Assembly: GCA_001689495.1 (NCBI GenBank)
Contig: LUJS01000017.1
Coordinates: 148,601 to 212,600 of the forward strand
DNA from: Bacteroidales bacterium M8
GTDB lineage: Bacteria > Bacteroidota > Bacteroidia > Bacteroidales > Muribaculaceae
DNA length: 64,000 nt
Reading direction: 5' to 3'
Position 1 is the first letter of the stretch. Every line of letters begins with the position of its first letter. Below are positions 24,902-34,047 of this stretch, one piece after another. A program made the position numbers and the translations under genes. Below the pieces are notes generated by a model. It was not told where the DNA came from. It was given only the letters and a program-made list of their open reading frames with translations, and did no database searches.

Positions 24902-25888
24902 ATGCCACGACAAAGAGACACATCAGTAGACATACTCAAGTTTTTTGCAGTTTTCCTGATCATCAATTCGCATGCCGACATGATGTATCCTCGATTCTCA
25001 GCCCTTGCGACAGGCGGAGCCATCGGTGACTGCATCTTTCTCTTTGTCTCCGGATACACGCTGTTTCTCGGTGAGCTGAAGAGATTCGACAACTATTACA
25101 AACGACGCATCAACAGGATTTTCCCTTCGGTTTTTGCCTCTTTGCTTTTTATCATGGCCATGAATCCCTCAAGGACCATATCACCGCTCGAAATGGCAGG
25201 AGGAGAATTTATCGTAGCGCTGATGATTTATTATGTATTGTTGTATCTCGTGCGAAGATATGCAGTACGACATATCCCGACAGTGCTCACTGTCGTGGCC
25301 GTGGCATCTTTGGCAATATACATATTGTGGTTCCCTGACAAAAACAAGACCGGCTCCGAGGGGATTTACGGCATCACAACTTTCTACAGATGGATACCGT
25401 TCTTCGCTTTCATGCTTGGAGGGGCATATGCGGGCCTGCTGAAGAGCAAGGGCGCTCTTGAAAAACGTAGAAGCGGATGGGTGTATTTCTGCTCTTTGTT
25501 ACTCAGCACAGGCGTCTTTTATGGCATACAGCTTGCAGGAAAACTGCAACCATCGCTGGCATCTTTGCAAATCATCACCTTGCTGCCACTCGGATGCATA
25601 ATCTACAGCTTTTACAGGTGGTGCGGATGTGATTTCATGACAAGACTCTACAACCGTAGAGGATGGCACACTGTAATAATGTTTGTCTCAGGACTTTGTC
25701 TCGAGTCATATCTGATACAGTTCACGCTGTTCACAGACAGGTACAATCATATATGGCCCCTGAATCTACTCATCGTTACGGCAATGATATTAGCCTCGTC
25801 ATATTGTGTCAGATGTCTGGCCAGATTCTTCGCCCAGACATTCAGGACCGAAGACTATGACTGGAAAGCCATCTTCAATCCACTCTGA
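24902..25888 (+). CDS. Acyltransferase-3 family integral membrane protein
   Basis: The 328-residue protein has about ten hydrophobic segments. The start RDTSVDILKFFAVFLIINSHAD, with a conserved His in the first membrane helix, and FLFVSGYTLFLG are typical of acyltransferase-3 (OafA/WecH-like) proteins, which acylate cell-surface glycans. Base composition and codon use (ATA, AGA, CAT, TTT) are clearly more AT-rich than in flanking genes, suggesting transfer from another lineage. Cell-surface genes of this sort often vary between strains. The acceptor is unknown. Confidence 0.82.
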   Translation: MPRQRDTSVDILKFFAVFLIINSHADMMYPRFSALATGGAIGDCIFLFVSGYTLFLGELKRFDNYYKRRINRIFPSVFASLLFIMAMNPSRTISPLEMAGGEFIVALMIYYVLLYLVRRYAVRHIPTVLTVVAVASLAIYILWFPDKNKTGSEGIYGITTFYRWIPFFAFMLGGAYAGLLKSKGALEKRRSGWVYFCSLLLSTGVFYGIQLAGKLQPSLASLQIITLLPLGCIIYSFYRWCGCDFMTRLYNRRGWHTVIMFVSGLCLESYLIQFTLFTDRYNHIWPLNLLIVTAMILASSYCVRCLARFFAQTFRTEDYDWKAIFNPL

Positions 25889-25962
25889 GACACCGTCATC
25901 TCCCAAAAAAAGGGGCGTTCACGCAAGTATGGTAGTCCCGGACACAATAAATAGGTGAAAAA

Positions 25963-25994
25963 TTTGTTTTTGCCGTCGGTTTGAACTACTTTTG
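25963..25994 (+). promoter_or_regulatory. Promoter of sppA-lpxK
   Basis: TTTG (25963-25966) and TACTTTTG (25987-25994) match the Bacteroidetes -33/-7 consensus with a 20-bp spacer. The ATG at 26020 is 25 bp downstream of the -7 box, whereas an alternative TTG start at 25981 would lie upstream of it, so the promoter decides the start. Confidence 0.8.
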
Positions 25995-26019
25995 TGTCCA
26001 AATATACAGACTACACCTA

Positions 26020-27804
26020 ATGAAAAAATTCTTTATATCATTTCTGGGTGCTCTCGCAGGCATCTGGTTCTCGCTTTTCATCGCATTCTTCGGTTTTTTC
26101 ATTGCCATAATAGCCGGCATGGCCTCGTCGGGAGGCAATGCGGCCGTGGTGAAGGAGATAAAGAAAGGTAGTTACCTCACCATAGACCTGTCCGGGCCGA
26201 TAGCCGACCGTCCGGGCAGCCTGACGCCCATGCAGATACTGCAGGGCGACACCGACGTGCCCGTGGGCCTGAACGAGATCGTCGGGGCCATCGAGGCCGC
26301 CGCCACCGACGACCGCATCAAGGGCATTGTCTACGAGGCCGGTGGCGTCAACGCCGGCACGGCACAGATGCAGGCCATTCAGGAGGCTCTGGGCCGTTTC
26401 AAGACCTCGGCCCCCGAGAAGTGGGTTTATGCCTATGGCGACACATACGTTCTGGGCGACTATTACATCGCCTCGCTGGCCGACTCCATCTTCCTCAACC
26501 CCGAGGGCATGATAGACATCCACGGCATCGGTCAGGCGGGATTCTACTTCAAGGACCTGCTTGACAAGCTGGGCGTCAACGTGCAGGTTGTCAAGGTGGG
26601 AACATACAAGAGCGCCGTCGAGCCGTTCATCCGCACCGACATGAGCGAGCCCGCCCGCGAGCAGGCCTCGGTCTATATCAACAATGTGTGGGGATTCCTT
26701 GCCGACGCTGTCGCCAAAGGCCGCGGCGTGAGTGTCGAGGAGGTGAACCGCTGGGCCAACTCATATCTGATGACCCGCCCCGCCACCGAATACATCAAGG
26801 AACACATAGCCGACGTGCTGCTCTACCGTCACGAATTTGACGAGCGCCTCATGGCCCTGACCGACACCAAGAAACCCGAAGACCTTCCCTCGGTGTCGAT
26901 AACCGACTATGTCAAGGGCAAGGACATACTCAAGAAAGGCTCGGGCAAGGGCGCCAACATCGCCGTGCTCTATGCCTGCGGCGACATCACCGATGAGGAT
27001 GGCGACGGCATCGTGGGCAAGGACATGGTGCCCGAGATACTCAAGCTGGCCGAGGAGAAGGACATAGACGGTCTGGTGATGTATGTCAACTCGGGCGGCG
27101 GCAGCGCCTATGCCTCCGAGCAGATATGGGAGGCCCTGCAGCAGTGGAAGAAGCGCACCGGCAAGCCCTTCTACGTATCAATGTCAGACTATGCCGCCTC
27201 GGGCGGTTACTACATATCGTGCGGTGCCGACCGCATCTATGCCCAGCCCACCACGCTGACAGGCTCGATCGGCATCTTCGGCATGATTCCCGACATACAG
27301 CCCCTGATGTCCGAGAAACTCGGCGTCAACCTCTCGGTGGTGCGCTCGTGCCCCGACGGCGAGGTGCCCGGCATACTCCAGCCCATGTCGCCCGGCCTGC
27401 GTGCAGCCATGCAGGGATATGTCGAGAGGGGCTATGACCTCTTCACCCGCCGCTGCGCCGAGGGTCGCGGCATGAGTCAGGACTCGATCAAGGCCATAGC
27501 CGAGGGTCGCGTCTGGGACGGCGCCGAGGCACTGAAGATAGGTCTCGTCGACGAGCTGGGCGGCCTTGACGCCGCGATAGCCGGTATGGCCAAGGAGCTC
27601 AACGTAGAGACTTGGACCATCAAGGAGTATCCCTCGGTCGAGGTGAAATGGTATGACGCCATCATCGAGGCCGGTGCCGACATCAAGGCATCCATCGTGC
27701 GCGACGAGCTGGGCGAGATGGCTCCGGTATACGACCACATAAACCGCGTCAAGAACATGTCGGTGCTTCAGGCCCGCATGGAGATGTCGCGCGTCACATT
27801 CTGA
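26020..27804 (+). CDS. sppA: Signal peptide peptidase SppA, 67K type
   Basis: The 594-residue inner-membrane protease has an N-terminal TM segment (about 10-33) and two tandem S49 domains (about 50-290 and 310-560). The catalytic Ser/Lys dyad is visible: K197 in VGTYKSAVEPF from the first domain and S394 in DYAASGGYYIS from the second. It degrades cleaved signal peptides and possibly other membrane peptides. I chose ATG 26020 (MKKFFISFLG) because an upstream in-frame TTG precedes the promoter -7 box. It is 31 bp upstream of lpxK, so an envelope-related operon is likely. Confidence 0.93.
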   Translation: MKKFFISFLGALAGIWFSLFIAFFGFFIAIIAGMASSGGNAAVVKEIKKGSYLTIDLSGPIADRPGSLTPMQILQGDTDVPVGLNEIVGAIEAAATDDRIKGIVYEAGGVNAGTAQMQAIQEALGRFKTSAPEKWVYAYGDTYVLGDYYIASLADSIFLNPEGMIDIHGIGQAGFYFKDLLDKLGVNVQVVKVGTYKSAVEPFIRTDMSEPAREQASVYINNVWGFLADAVAKGRGVSVEEVNRWANSYLMTRPATEYIKEHIADVLLYRHEFDERLMALTDTKKPEDLPSVSITDYVKGKDILKKGSGKGANIAVLYACGDITDEDGDGIVGKDMVPEILKLAEEKDIDGLVMYVNSGGGSAYASEQIWEALQQWKKRTGKPFYVSMSDYAASGGYYISCGADRIYAQPTTLTGSIGIFGMIPDIQPLMSEKLGVNLSVVRSCPDGEVPGILQPMSPGLRAAMQGYVERGYDLFTRRCAEGRGMSQDSIKAIAEGRVWDGAEALKIGLVDELGGLDAAIAGMAKELNVETWTIKEYPSVEVKWYDAIIEAGADIKASIVRDELGEMAPVYDHINRVKNMSVLQARMEMSRVTF

Positions 27805-27835
27805 CAATCAACAAAATACAGATACGACCCCTATC

Positions 27836-28930
27836 ATGGCCCGATCACGCCTGCTGTCCATGCTGTTGCTCTATCCCCTGTCGCGTCTATACGGACTGGG
27901 CGTATGGGTGCGCAACCGCATGTTTGACCACGGGCTGCTGCCGAGCCGCGAGTTTGACGTGCCTGTCGTCGTGGTGGGCAACGTCGCCATAGGGGGCACC
28001 GGCAAGACGCCGCATGTCGAATATCTGATAGAGGCGCTGCGCGACACCCACAACCTTGCGGTGCTGTCGCGCGGATACAAGCGGTCGACCAAGGGCTTCG
28101 TGCTTGCGGGCCCCGACGTGCGCCCCGACGAGATAGGCGACGAGCCATATCAGATGTACGGCAAGTATGGCGACAGCGTCACGCTGGCCGTGTGCGAGAA
28201 GAGGGTCGAGGGCATCGAGCGCCTGACCGAGTTGAATCCCAAGATAGACATGATACTGCTGGACGATGCATTCCAGCACCGATATGTCAAGCCATCGGTC
28301 TCGGTGGTGCTGACCGAGTATAACCGCCCGGTATTCAACGACAAGCTGCTGCCCTACGGGCGTCTGCGCGAAGGGCGCGGCGCGCTGAACAGGGCCGACA
28401 TCGTGGTGGTGACCAAATGTCCCGCCGACATGAAGCCGATGCAATACCGCATCTTCGAGGAGAATCTGAATCTGTTCCCGTTCCAGAAGCTCTATTTCTC
28501 GACATTCGACTATGGCCGGCTGATACCTGTTTTCGACGGCACCGACGCGAGGACTCCGTCGCTCTCGGCGCTCGACCCGGGCACCAACATACTTGCGGTG
28601 AGTGGCATAGCCAATCCGAGGCCGTTCGTCAAGTATCTGCGCAAGTCAAAAGCCAAGGTAAAGCTGAAACGATTCGGCGACCACCACAACTTCTCAGAGC
28701 CCGACATGGCACGCATCACGTCTGAGTTTGACGCGCTGCCGGGCGACAGAAAATTCATAGTCACCACCGAAAAGGACGCCGTGCGCCTGCGCTCGAACCC
28801 CTATTTCCCCGAGCGGCTCAGGGACAAGATATTCTATCTGCCAGTCAGGGTGAGATTCATAGACCGTGGCGACGCCGAGTTTTCGGACTGCATAGAGAGA
28901 ACCATCCGCGAGTCGCGGTTGTTTAAATAA
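27836..28930 (+). CDS. lpxK: Tetraacyldisaccharide 4'-kinase
   Basis: The 364-residue protein is LpxK, which phosphorylates the 4' position of the lipid A disaccharide precursor at the inner membrane. The P-loop is VVGNVAIGGTGKTP (47-59) after an N-terminal membrane-associated helix (about 5-25). LSRGYKR and DMILLDDAFQHR are further conserved LpxK blocks. Length is normal for the family. Confidence 0.95.
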   Translation: MARSRLLSMLLLYPLSRLYGLGVWVRNRMFDHGLLPSREFDVPVVVVGNVAIGGTGKTPHVEYLIEALRDTHNLAVLSRGYKRSTKGFVLAGPDVRPDEIGDEPYQMYGKYGDSVTLAVCEKRVEGIERLTELNPKIDMILLDDAFQHRYVKPSVSVVLTEYNRPVFNDKLLPYGRLREGRGALNRADIVVVTKCPADMKPMQYRIFEENLNLFPFQKLYFSTFDYGRLIPVFDGTDARTPSLSALDPGTNILAVSGIANPRPFVKYLRKSKAKVKLKRFGDHHNFSEPDMARITSEFDALPGDRKFIVTTEKDAVRLRSNPYFPERLRDKIFYLPVRVRFIDRGDAEFSDCIERTIRESRLFK

Positions 28931-29006
28931 GACGACTCCGTCACTCACATCCCCCCATTTCAGGAGTCGGCGCCCGTAATCATACTATCATCAATATCTA
29001 ATCTCC

Positions 29007-29822
29007 ATGCTTGAAAAGATCAATCAGACCGCCGAGTATCTGCGCTCGCGCGTGAAGGGCGAAATGCCCCGCATAGCCATCATTCTGGGCACAGGTCTCG
29101 GCCCGTTGGTAGACCATATCGACGACAAACTGTTCATCCCCTATTCCGAAATCCCCAACTTCCCCGTCTCGACCGTCGAGGGCCACAGCGGCAACCTCAT
29201 CTTCGGCCGTCTCGGCGGCAAGCCCGTCATTGCCATGCAGGGGCGTTTCCACTACTACGAGGGCTATGACATGAAGACCGTGACATTCCCCGTGCGCGTC
29301 TTCAAGGCTCTCGGTGTCGAGGTGCTCTTCGTTTCGAACGCCTCGGGCGGCATGAACAAGGAGTTCCAAGTAGGCGACGTCATGACCATCACCGACCACA
29401 TCAACCTGTTCCCCGAGCATCCGCTGCGCGGCAAGAACTACAATGAGCTGGGCGTGCGCTTCCCCGCCATGACATACGCATACGACCCCGAGCTGAAGGC
29501 TCTGGCCGACAAGATCGCCGAGGAGAAGGGCATCCGCCTGATGCACGGCGTCTATGTTGGCGTGACCGGCCCCACATTCGAGACTCCGGCCGAATATGAG
29601 TATTACAGAATCATCGGCGGCGACTGCGTGGGCATGTCGACCGTGCCCGAGGTCATCGTGGCCAACCACGCCGGCATGCGCGTCTATGGCATCTCGGTGA
29701 TCACCGACCTCGGCGGCAAGGACGTGACACAGGTGCCCACCCACGAGGAGGTACAGCAGGCCGCGGTAATAGCCCAGCCCAAGTGCCTCGAGATAATGAA
29801 AGAACTCGTAGCAAGATGCTAA
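29007..29822 (+). CDS. Purine nucleoside phosphorylase (PNP-I/trimeric type)
   Basis: The 271-residue cytosolic enzyme splits purine (2'-deoxy)nucleosides with phosphate into base and (deoxy)ribose-1-phosphate. Conserved blocks include IAIILGTGLGPL, GKPVIAMQGRFHYYEGYD and VLFVSNASGGMN. GVYVGVTGPTFETPAEYEYYR and the final GGKDVTQVPTHEEV identify the trimeric inosine/guanosine-type PNP. No riboswitch-like structure is seen in the 76-bp gap upstream. Confidence 0.93.
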   Translation: MLEKINQTAEYLRSRVKGEMPRIAIILGTGLGPLVDHIDDKLFIPYSEIPNFPVSTVEGHSGNLIFGRLGGKPVIAMQGRFHYYEGYDMKTVTFPVRVFKALGVEVLFVSNASGGMNKEFQVGDVMTITDHINLFPEHPLRGKNYNELGVRFPAMTYAYDPELKALADKIAEEKGIRLMHGVYVGVTGPTFETPAEYEYYRIIGGDCVGMSTVPEVIVANHAGMRVYGISVITDLGGKDVTQVPTHEEVQQAAVIAQPKCLEIMKELVARC

Positions 29823-29825
29823 GCT

Positions 29826-29966
29826 AATTGGGAATTGGGAGTTTGGAATTGGGAATTGGGAATTATTTTATTCAATTTCGACTCTCTAAGAATTAACATC
29901 CAATTTCCAACTCCCAATTCCAAACTCCCAATTCCCAATTCCCCACTCCCCATTCCCCACTCCCCA
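29826..29966. repeat. Large inverted repeat built of AATTGGG heptads
   Basis: The left arm (29826-29857) consists of units AATTGGG, AATTGGG, AGTTTGG, AATTGGG and AATT. The right arm (29909-29940) is its inverse complement with one mismatch in 32 positions. The loop is 51 bp and AT-rich. A C-rich tail of CCCCACT/CCCCATT units continues to about 29966. It fills almost the whole gap between the PNP gene and thiL and could form a long stem-loop in either strand. Confidence 0.85.
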
Positions 29967-29985
29967 AGATACACATTATTGTAAT

Positions 29986-31020
29986 ATGGAAATATCATCG
30001 CTTGGCGAGTTCGGGCTCATAGACCGTCTCACCAAAGATCTCCCTGTTTTCAACCCCTCGACCGTCAAGGGTGTCGGCGACGACTGTGCCGTGCTGCGCA
30101 ACCGCGAGACTGACATACTCGTCACCACCGACCTGTTGCTCGAAGGGGTTCATTTCGACCTCACGTACGTACCTCTCAAGCACCTCGGCTACAAGTCGGC
30201 GATAGTCAATTTCTCTGACGTGTATGCCATGAACGGCCGTCCCCGCCAGATCACGGTCTCTCTGGGCATCTCGAGCCGCTTTACCGTCGAGCACATGGAC
30301 GCCCTCTTCTCGGGCATCCGTCTGGCCTGCGAGATCTATGGCGTCGACCTCGTTGGCGGCGACACCACGTCGTCGCGTCAGGGACTCGTCATCTCCATAA
30401 CCTGCATCGGCGAGGCTCCGACAGACAAGGTCGTGACCCGCTCGGGCGCCAAGGACACCGACCTGATATGCGTGTCGGGCGATCTGGGCGCGGCATACAT
30501 GGGCCTGCAACTGCTCGAGCGCGAGAAAATCGCCTCGGCCGGACAGAAGGACTTCGTGCCGCAGTTTCAGGGCAAGGAGTATATCGTCGAGCGCCAGCTC
30601 AAGCCCGAGGCGCGCCGCGACATCGTCGAGGCCCTCGACAAGGCCGGCATCCTGCCAACGTCGATGATGGACATCAGCGACGGACTGAGCTCCGAGCTGC
30701 TGCACATCTGCCACGACAGCAATGCCGGATGCCGTATCTATGAGGACCGCATCCCCATCGACTATCAGACAGCCATCATGGCCGAGGAACTGGGCATGAA
30801 TCTCGTCACTGCCGCCCTGAACGGAGGCGAGGACTACGAGCTGCTCTTCACCGTGCCCTTGCACTGCCACGAGGAGATACAGAAAGTGCCCGGCGTCAAG
30901 GTGATAGGCCATGTCACTAAACCCGAGCTCGGCTGCGCCATGATAACCCGCGACGGCACCGAGATACCGCTCCGCGCACAGGGGTGGAATCCGCTGGCCA
31001 CAAAAGAGGAACAGGCCTGA
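29986..31020 (+). CDS. thiL: Thiamine-monophosphate kinase
   Basis: The 344-residue ATP-dependent kinase makes thiamine diphosphate from thiamine monophosphate. It has the PurM/SelD-like two-domain fold, with GVGDDCAVL near the N-terminus, TDLLLEGVHFDL, LVGGDTTSSRQG and MMDISDGLSSELLHIC. The gene ends in TGA that overlaps the ATG of menD (ATGA at 31017-31022 region), indicating coupling. No TPP riboswitch is apparent upstream; the gap holds the heptad inverted repeat instead. The link to menD makes sense because MenD needs thiamine diphosphate. Confidence 0.93.
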   Translation: MEISSLGEFGLIDRLTKDLPVFNPSTVKGVGDDCAVLRNRETDILVTTDLLLEGVHFDLTYVPLKHLGYKSAIVNFSDVYAMNGRPRQITVSLGISSRFTVEHMDALFSGIRLACEIYGVDLVGGDTTSSRQGLVISITCIGEAPTDKVVTRSGAKDTDLICVSGDLGAAYMGLQLLEREKIASAGQKDFVPQFQGKEYIVERQLKPEARRDIVEALDKAGILPTSMMDISDGLSSELLHICHDSNAGCRIYEDRIPIDYQTAIMAEELGMNLVTAALNGGEDYELLFTVPLHCHEEIQKVPGVKVIGHVTKPELGCAMITRDGTEIPLRAQGWNPLATKEEQA

Positions 31021-32708
31021 TGAGCCAAACGACAGACAAACCGGCGGCGAGAACTCTGTCAGAGCTTCTCGCCGCACACGGCATAGAGCGCGTTGTCGTC
31101 TCCCCCGGGAGCCGCAACGCCCCTTTGGTCATGGCCCTGACGCGCAACGCCGACCTCGAGTGCAGCGTGGTCATCGACGAGCGGTCGGCGGCATTCGCGG
31201 CCCTCGGCATGAGCCTGCAGAGCGGCAAGCCCGTGGCCGTGTGCTGTACCAGCGGCACCGCCCTGCTCAACTATGCCCCTGCGGTGGCCGAGGCGTTCTA
31301 CCGTCAGGTGCCCGTGGTGGTTATCTCGGCCGACCGCCCCGAGGAGTGGATTGATCAGGACGACTCGCAGACACTCTGGCAGCAGGATGCGCTGGCGCCA
31401 TACGTCAAGCGCCGCTGCGACATATCGGCCCGTCTGGACTTCGGCAACGGGGCTTGGTGGGTCAACCGCACCGTCAACGACGCCCTGCTCGAGGCCGTGA
31501 GCGGTCGCCCGGGGCCGGTGCACATCAACATACGCCTCGATGCCCCGCTCAACCGCACCGTCGATGCCGACGAAGGGCACGAGCGCGTGATACGCGAGAT
31601 TGAGCCGACCGGCGAACTGACCACGGCGCGGTCGCGCGAGCTGGGCACGCTCCTCGCCTCGCCCCACAGGGTGATGGTGGTTACAGGATTCCACGTGCCC
31701 GATTTCAGGCTTAACAAGGCGCTGGGCAAGATGGCAGCGCTGCCCAACGTGGCGGTGCTCACCGAGACGATCTCAAACCTGCACAACCCGCTGTTTGTCA
31801 GCCGCATCGACTCGACACTTTGCCGACTCGGCAAGGCCGAGCGCGAGGCCATGGCCCCCGACACGGTCATCACCCTCGGTGGCGCGCTCGTGTCGCGCCA
31901 CGTCAAGGAGTGGATACGGTCGTTGCCACCCGAGACCGAACACTGGCATGTCGGGGTGAGCCACACCACGATAGACTGTTTCAAGCACTTGTCGTTGCGC
32001 ATAGAGATGCAGCCCGCCATATTCATGCGCCAGCTCGCCTCGGCCATGCAGATACATCGCAGTGAGTGCGATTATGCCGAGATGTGGCACAAGGCCGCGG
32101 CAGAGGCGGCGGTGATACACGGCCTGAAGGTCAAGTCGGCGCCGTGGTGCGACCTCAAGGCACTCGCCATGGTGTTCGACCGAATACCCCCGACATGGAA
32201 CCTGCACCTGTCCAACGGCACCCCCATACGCTACGCCCAGTTGATGGACTGCTCGCGCATACACCGCTCGGACTGCAACCGCGGCGTCAGTGGCATCGAC
32301 GGCTGCACCTCGACAGCCCTCGGCGCCTCGGCGATATATCGCGGCGTGACCCTGCTCATATCGGGCGACATGAGCTTCCAGTATGACATCGCCGCCCTCT
32401 CGTCACAACTGATGAGTCCGCGATTCAAGATGATAGTGATGTGCAACGGCGGCGGCGGGATATTCCGATTCATCGGCGCCACACGCGACCTGCCCGAGCT
32501 GGACCGCTATCTCAGCGTCGGCACCAACCTGCCGCTGAGGGGACTGTGCGAGGCATACGGCATAAGATATGACGAAGCCTCGTCTGAGCCTGAGCTGGAC
32601 AAGGCTTTCGCGGCATTTGCCGCCGAGTCTCGCCGTCCGGCACTGCTTGCCATCCATACGGACGGGGCACTGTCGGCACGGGTGCTGAGAGATTATTTCG
32701 AATCTTAG
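31020..32708 (+). CDS. menD: 2-succinyl-5-enolpyruvyl-6-hydroxy-3-cyclohexene-1-carboxylate synthase
   Basis: The 562-residue thiamine-diphosphate enzyme of menaquinone synthesis joins isochorismate and 2-oxoglutarate. VVVSPGSRNAPLVMAL, DERSAAFAALGMSLQSGKP and TSGTALLNYAPAVAEAFYRQVPV mark the N-terminal Pyr domain; GVSGIDGCTSTALGAS and ISGDMSFQYDIAAL mark the C-terminal PP domain. I place the start at ATG 31020, which overlaps the thiL stop; an in-frame upstream start at 30984 would intrude 37 bp into thiL. The 3' end overlaps the stop of the convergent permease gene by four bases. Confidence 0.93.
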   Translation: MSQTTDKPAARTLSELLAAHGIERVVVSPGSRNAPLVMALTRNADLECSVVIDERSAAFAALGMSLQSGKPVAVCCTSGTALLNYAPAVAEAFYRQVPVVVISADRPEEWIDQDDSQTLWQQDALAPYVKRRCDISARLDFGNGAWWVNRTVNDALLEAVSGRPGPVHINIRLDAPLNRTVDADEGHERVIREIEPTGELTTARSRELGTLLASPHRVMVVTGFHVPDFRLNKALGKMAALPNVAVLTETISNLHNPLFVSRIDSTLCRLGKAEREAMAPDTVITLGGALVSRHVKEWIRSLPPETEHWHVGVSHTTIDCFKHLSLRIEMQPAIFMRQLASAMQIHRSECDYAEMWHKAAAEAAVIHGLKVKSAPWCDLKALAMVFDRIPPTWNLHLSNGTPIRYAQLMDCSRIHRSDCNRGVSGIDGCTSTALGASAIYRGVTLLISGDMSFQYDIAALSSQLMSPRFKMIVMCNGGGGIFRFIGATRDLPELDRYLSVGTNLPLRGLCEAYGIRYDEASSEPELDKAFAAFAAESRRPALLAIHTDGALSARVLRDYFES

Positions 32709-33949
32709 CCCACGAGGTCGAAACCTGCTGCCTCGACGGCCTGACGCACGGCTGCGGGCGACACCTCGCCCTCGACTACAGCCTTGCCCGAGGCGAGGTC
32801 TACGGTTACGGCCGATGCGCCTTCGAGGCCGCTGAGAGCCTTCTCGACAGTGGCGCGGCAGTGAGGGCATGACATGCCCGAAATCTGATATTCCTTTTTC
32901 ATTTCTCCTTCTGTTATGTTATGGTTATGTGAATGTCCGCTGTTTTTGATGAACGCCAAGACAAGCAGGCCGACAAGCAGGGCCGAGCAGAGCGTCGGGA
33001 AGAGGGGGAACGACGCGCCGGCACCGTGGCACGCTCCGTGCATGACACCCGCGGGAACAAACCACGACGCGGGCATCAGATAGTCTATGGCGAGACCGAA
33101 GGCCATGGCCGTAACGGCCACCGAGCCGACATAGACAGCCGTGGCGCGACGTCCGAGGGTCTTGCCGAGTATCATCACCGAGGCGAAGTTGGCGGCAGGT
33201 CCGGCCATAAGCAGCACGAAGGCCACGCCGGGGGTGAGACCCTTTAGCATCAGCGACATGGCGATGGGGATTGAGCCGGTGGCACATACATACATCGGCA
33301 CGGCCACGACAATCATGGCGAGCATGGCCAGTATGGGATAGCGGCTCAGCGACACGAACAGCGTGTCGGGCACGAGCACGGTGATGAGGGCGGCCACGAC
33401 AAGACCTATCACGAGCCATTTGCCCACCGACCCCACCATGTCCACGAGACCATAGCGCACGGCCTCGACCATCTTCTGCCACAGGGTCATCGAGGCGATG
33501 CGGTCGTCGTCGGCATCGGCAATGCGGCATCCTCCGGCATTGTCCTCGGCGTCACCCCTGCTCACGGCCATACCTCCGGCCACGGCGCCGACGAGGGCGG
33601 CCACGGGGCGTATCACGGCAAATGCCGGGCCCAGCAGCGAGTATGTGGCGGCGATCGAGTCTACTCCGGTCTGCGGGGTGGCTATGAGGAACGATGTCGA
33701 GGCGCCCTTAGAGGCACCGTTGCGGCGCAGGGAGACAGCCGTGGGGAGCACTCCGCACGAACAGAGAGGCAGAGGTATGCCGAACAGCGCGGCCTTGATG
33801 ACAGGCCCCGCCCCGCGCCCCGAGAGGTGGCGAGTCATGGCCGAGGGCCTGACGAAGACATGAAGCACCCCGGCCAGCAGGAAGCCGAGCAGGATGTATG
33901 GCGACATCTCGTTGAGTATGTTGAGAAGAGACGTTATGAACTGTTCCAT
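32705..33949 (-). CDS. SO_0444-type Cu/Zn efflux permease with C-terminal HMA domain
   Basis: The 414-residue protein has two permease halves with about eight to ten TM segments (about 1-330), carrying the metal-associated motif PLPLCSCGVLPTA near residue 60. A His-rich linker (GHSHNHN) leads to a heavy-metal-associated domain with GMSCPHC. This layout fits SO_0444-family Cu/Zn efflux transporters. The HMA domain likely delivers or senses the metal. The segment from ATG 32902 (MKKEYQISGMSCPHC) to the stop is 65 residues, the size of a free CopZ-like chaperone, and has AGAAGGAGAA just upstream. The ends of this gene and menD overlap by TTAG. Confidence 0.85.
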   Translation of the reverse strand: MEQFITSLLNILNEMSPYILLGFLLAGVLHVFVRPSAMTRHLSGRGAGPVIKAALFGIPLPLCSCGVLPTAVSLRRNGASKGASTSFLIATPQTGVDSIAATYSLLGPAFAVIRPVAALVGAVAGGMAVSRGDAEDNAGGCRIADADDDRIASMTLWQKMVEAVRYGLVDMVGSVGKWLVIGLVVAALITVLVPDTLFVSLSRYPILAMLAMIVVAVPMYVCATGSIPIAMSLMLKGLTPGVAFVLLMAGPAANFASVMILGKTLGRRATAVYVGSVAVTAMAFGLAIDYLMPASWFVPAGVMHGACHGAGASFPLFPTLCSALLVGLLVLAFIKNSGHSHNHNITEGEMKKEYQISGMSCPHCRATVEKALSGLEGASAVTVDLASGKAVVEGEVSPAAVRQAVEAAGFDLVG

Positions 33950-33992
33950 GTTGAAAAAAAATGTGATTCGTTACCGTAGTTTTTTTACACTG

Positions 33993-34000
33993 CAAAATTA
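33993..34000 (-). promoter_or_regulatory. Putative promoter (-7 element) of the Cu/Zn permease
   Basis: Minus-strand TAATTTTG matches TAnnTTTG and lies 43 bp upstream of the start codon. No good -33 partner is seen. Confidence 0.45.
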
Positions 34001-34047
34001 CAAACGGTCACGGCCCCGCGCGTTACACATTTCGGGAACAATGTTAC

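Noticed and set aside
25981..26019. Earlier TTG start for sppA
   Set aside because: It lies at or upstream of the -7 box (25987-25994), and the MKKFFISFLG start gives a proper N-terminal membrane helix.
29823..29985. Possible CRISPR array or TPP riboswitch upstream of thiL
   Set aside because: Repeats are contiguous heptads without unique spacers, and the thi-box consensus features are not seen.
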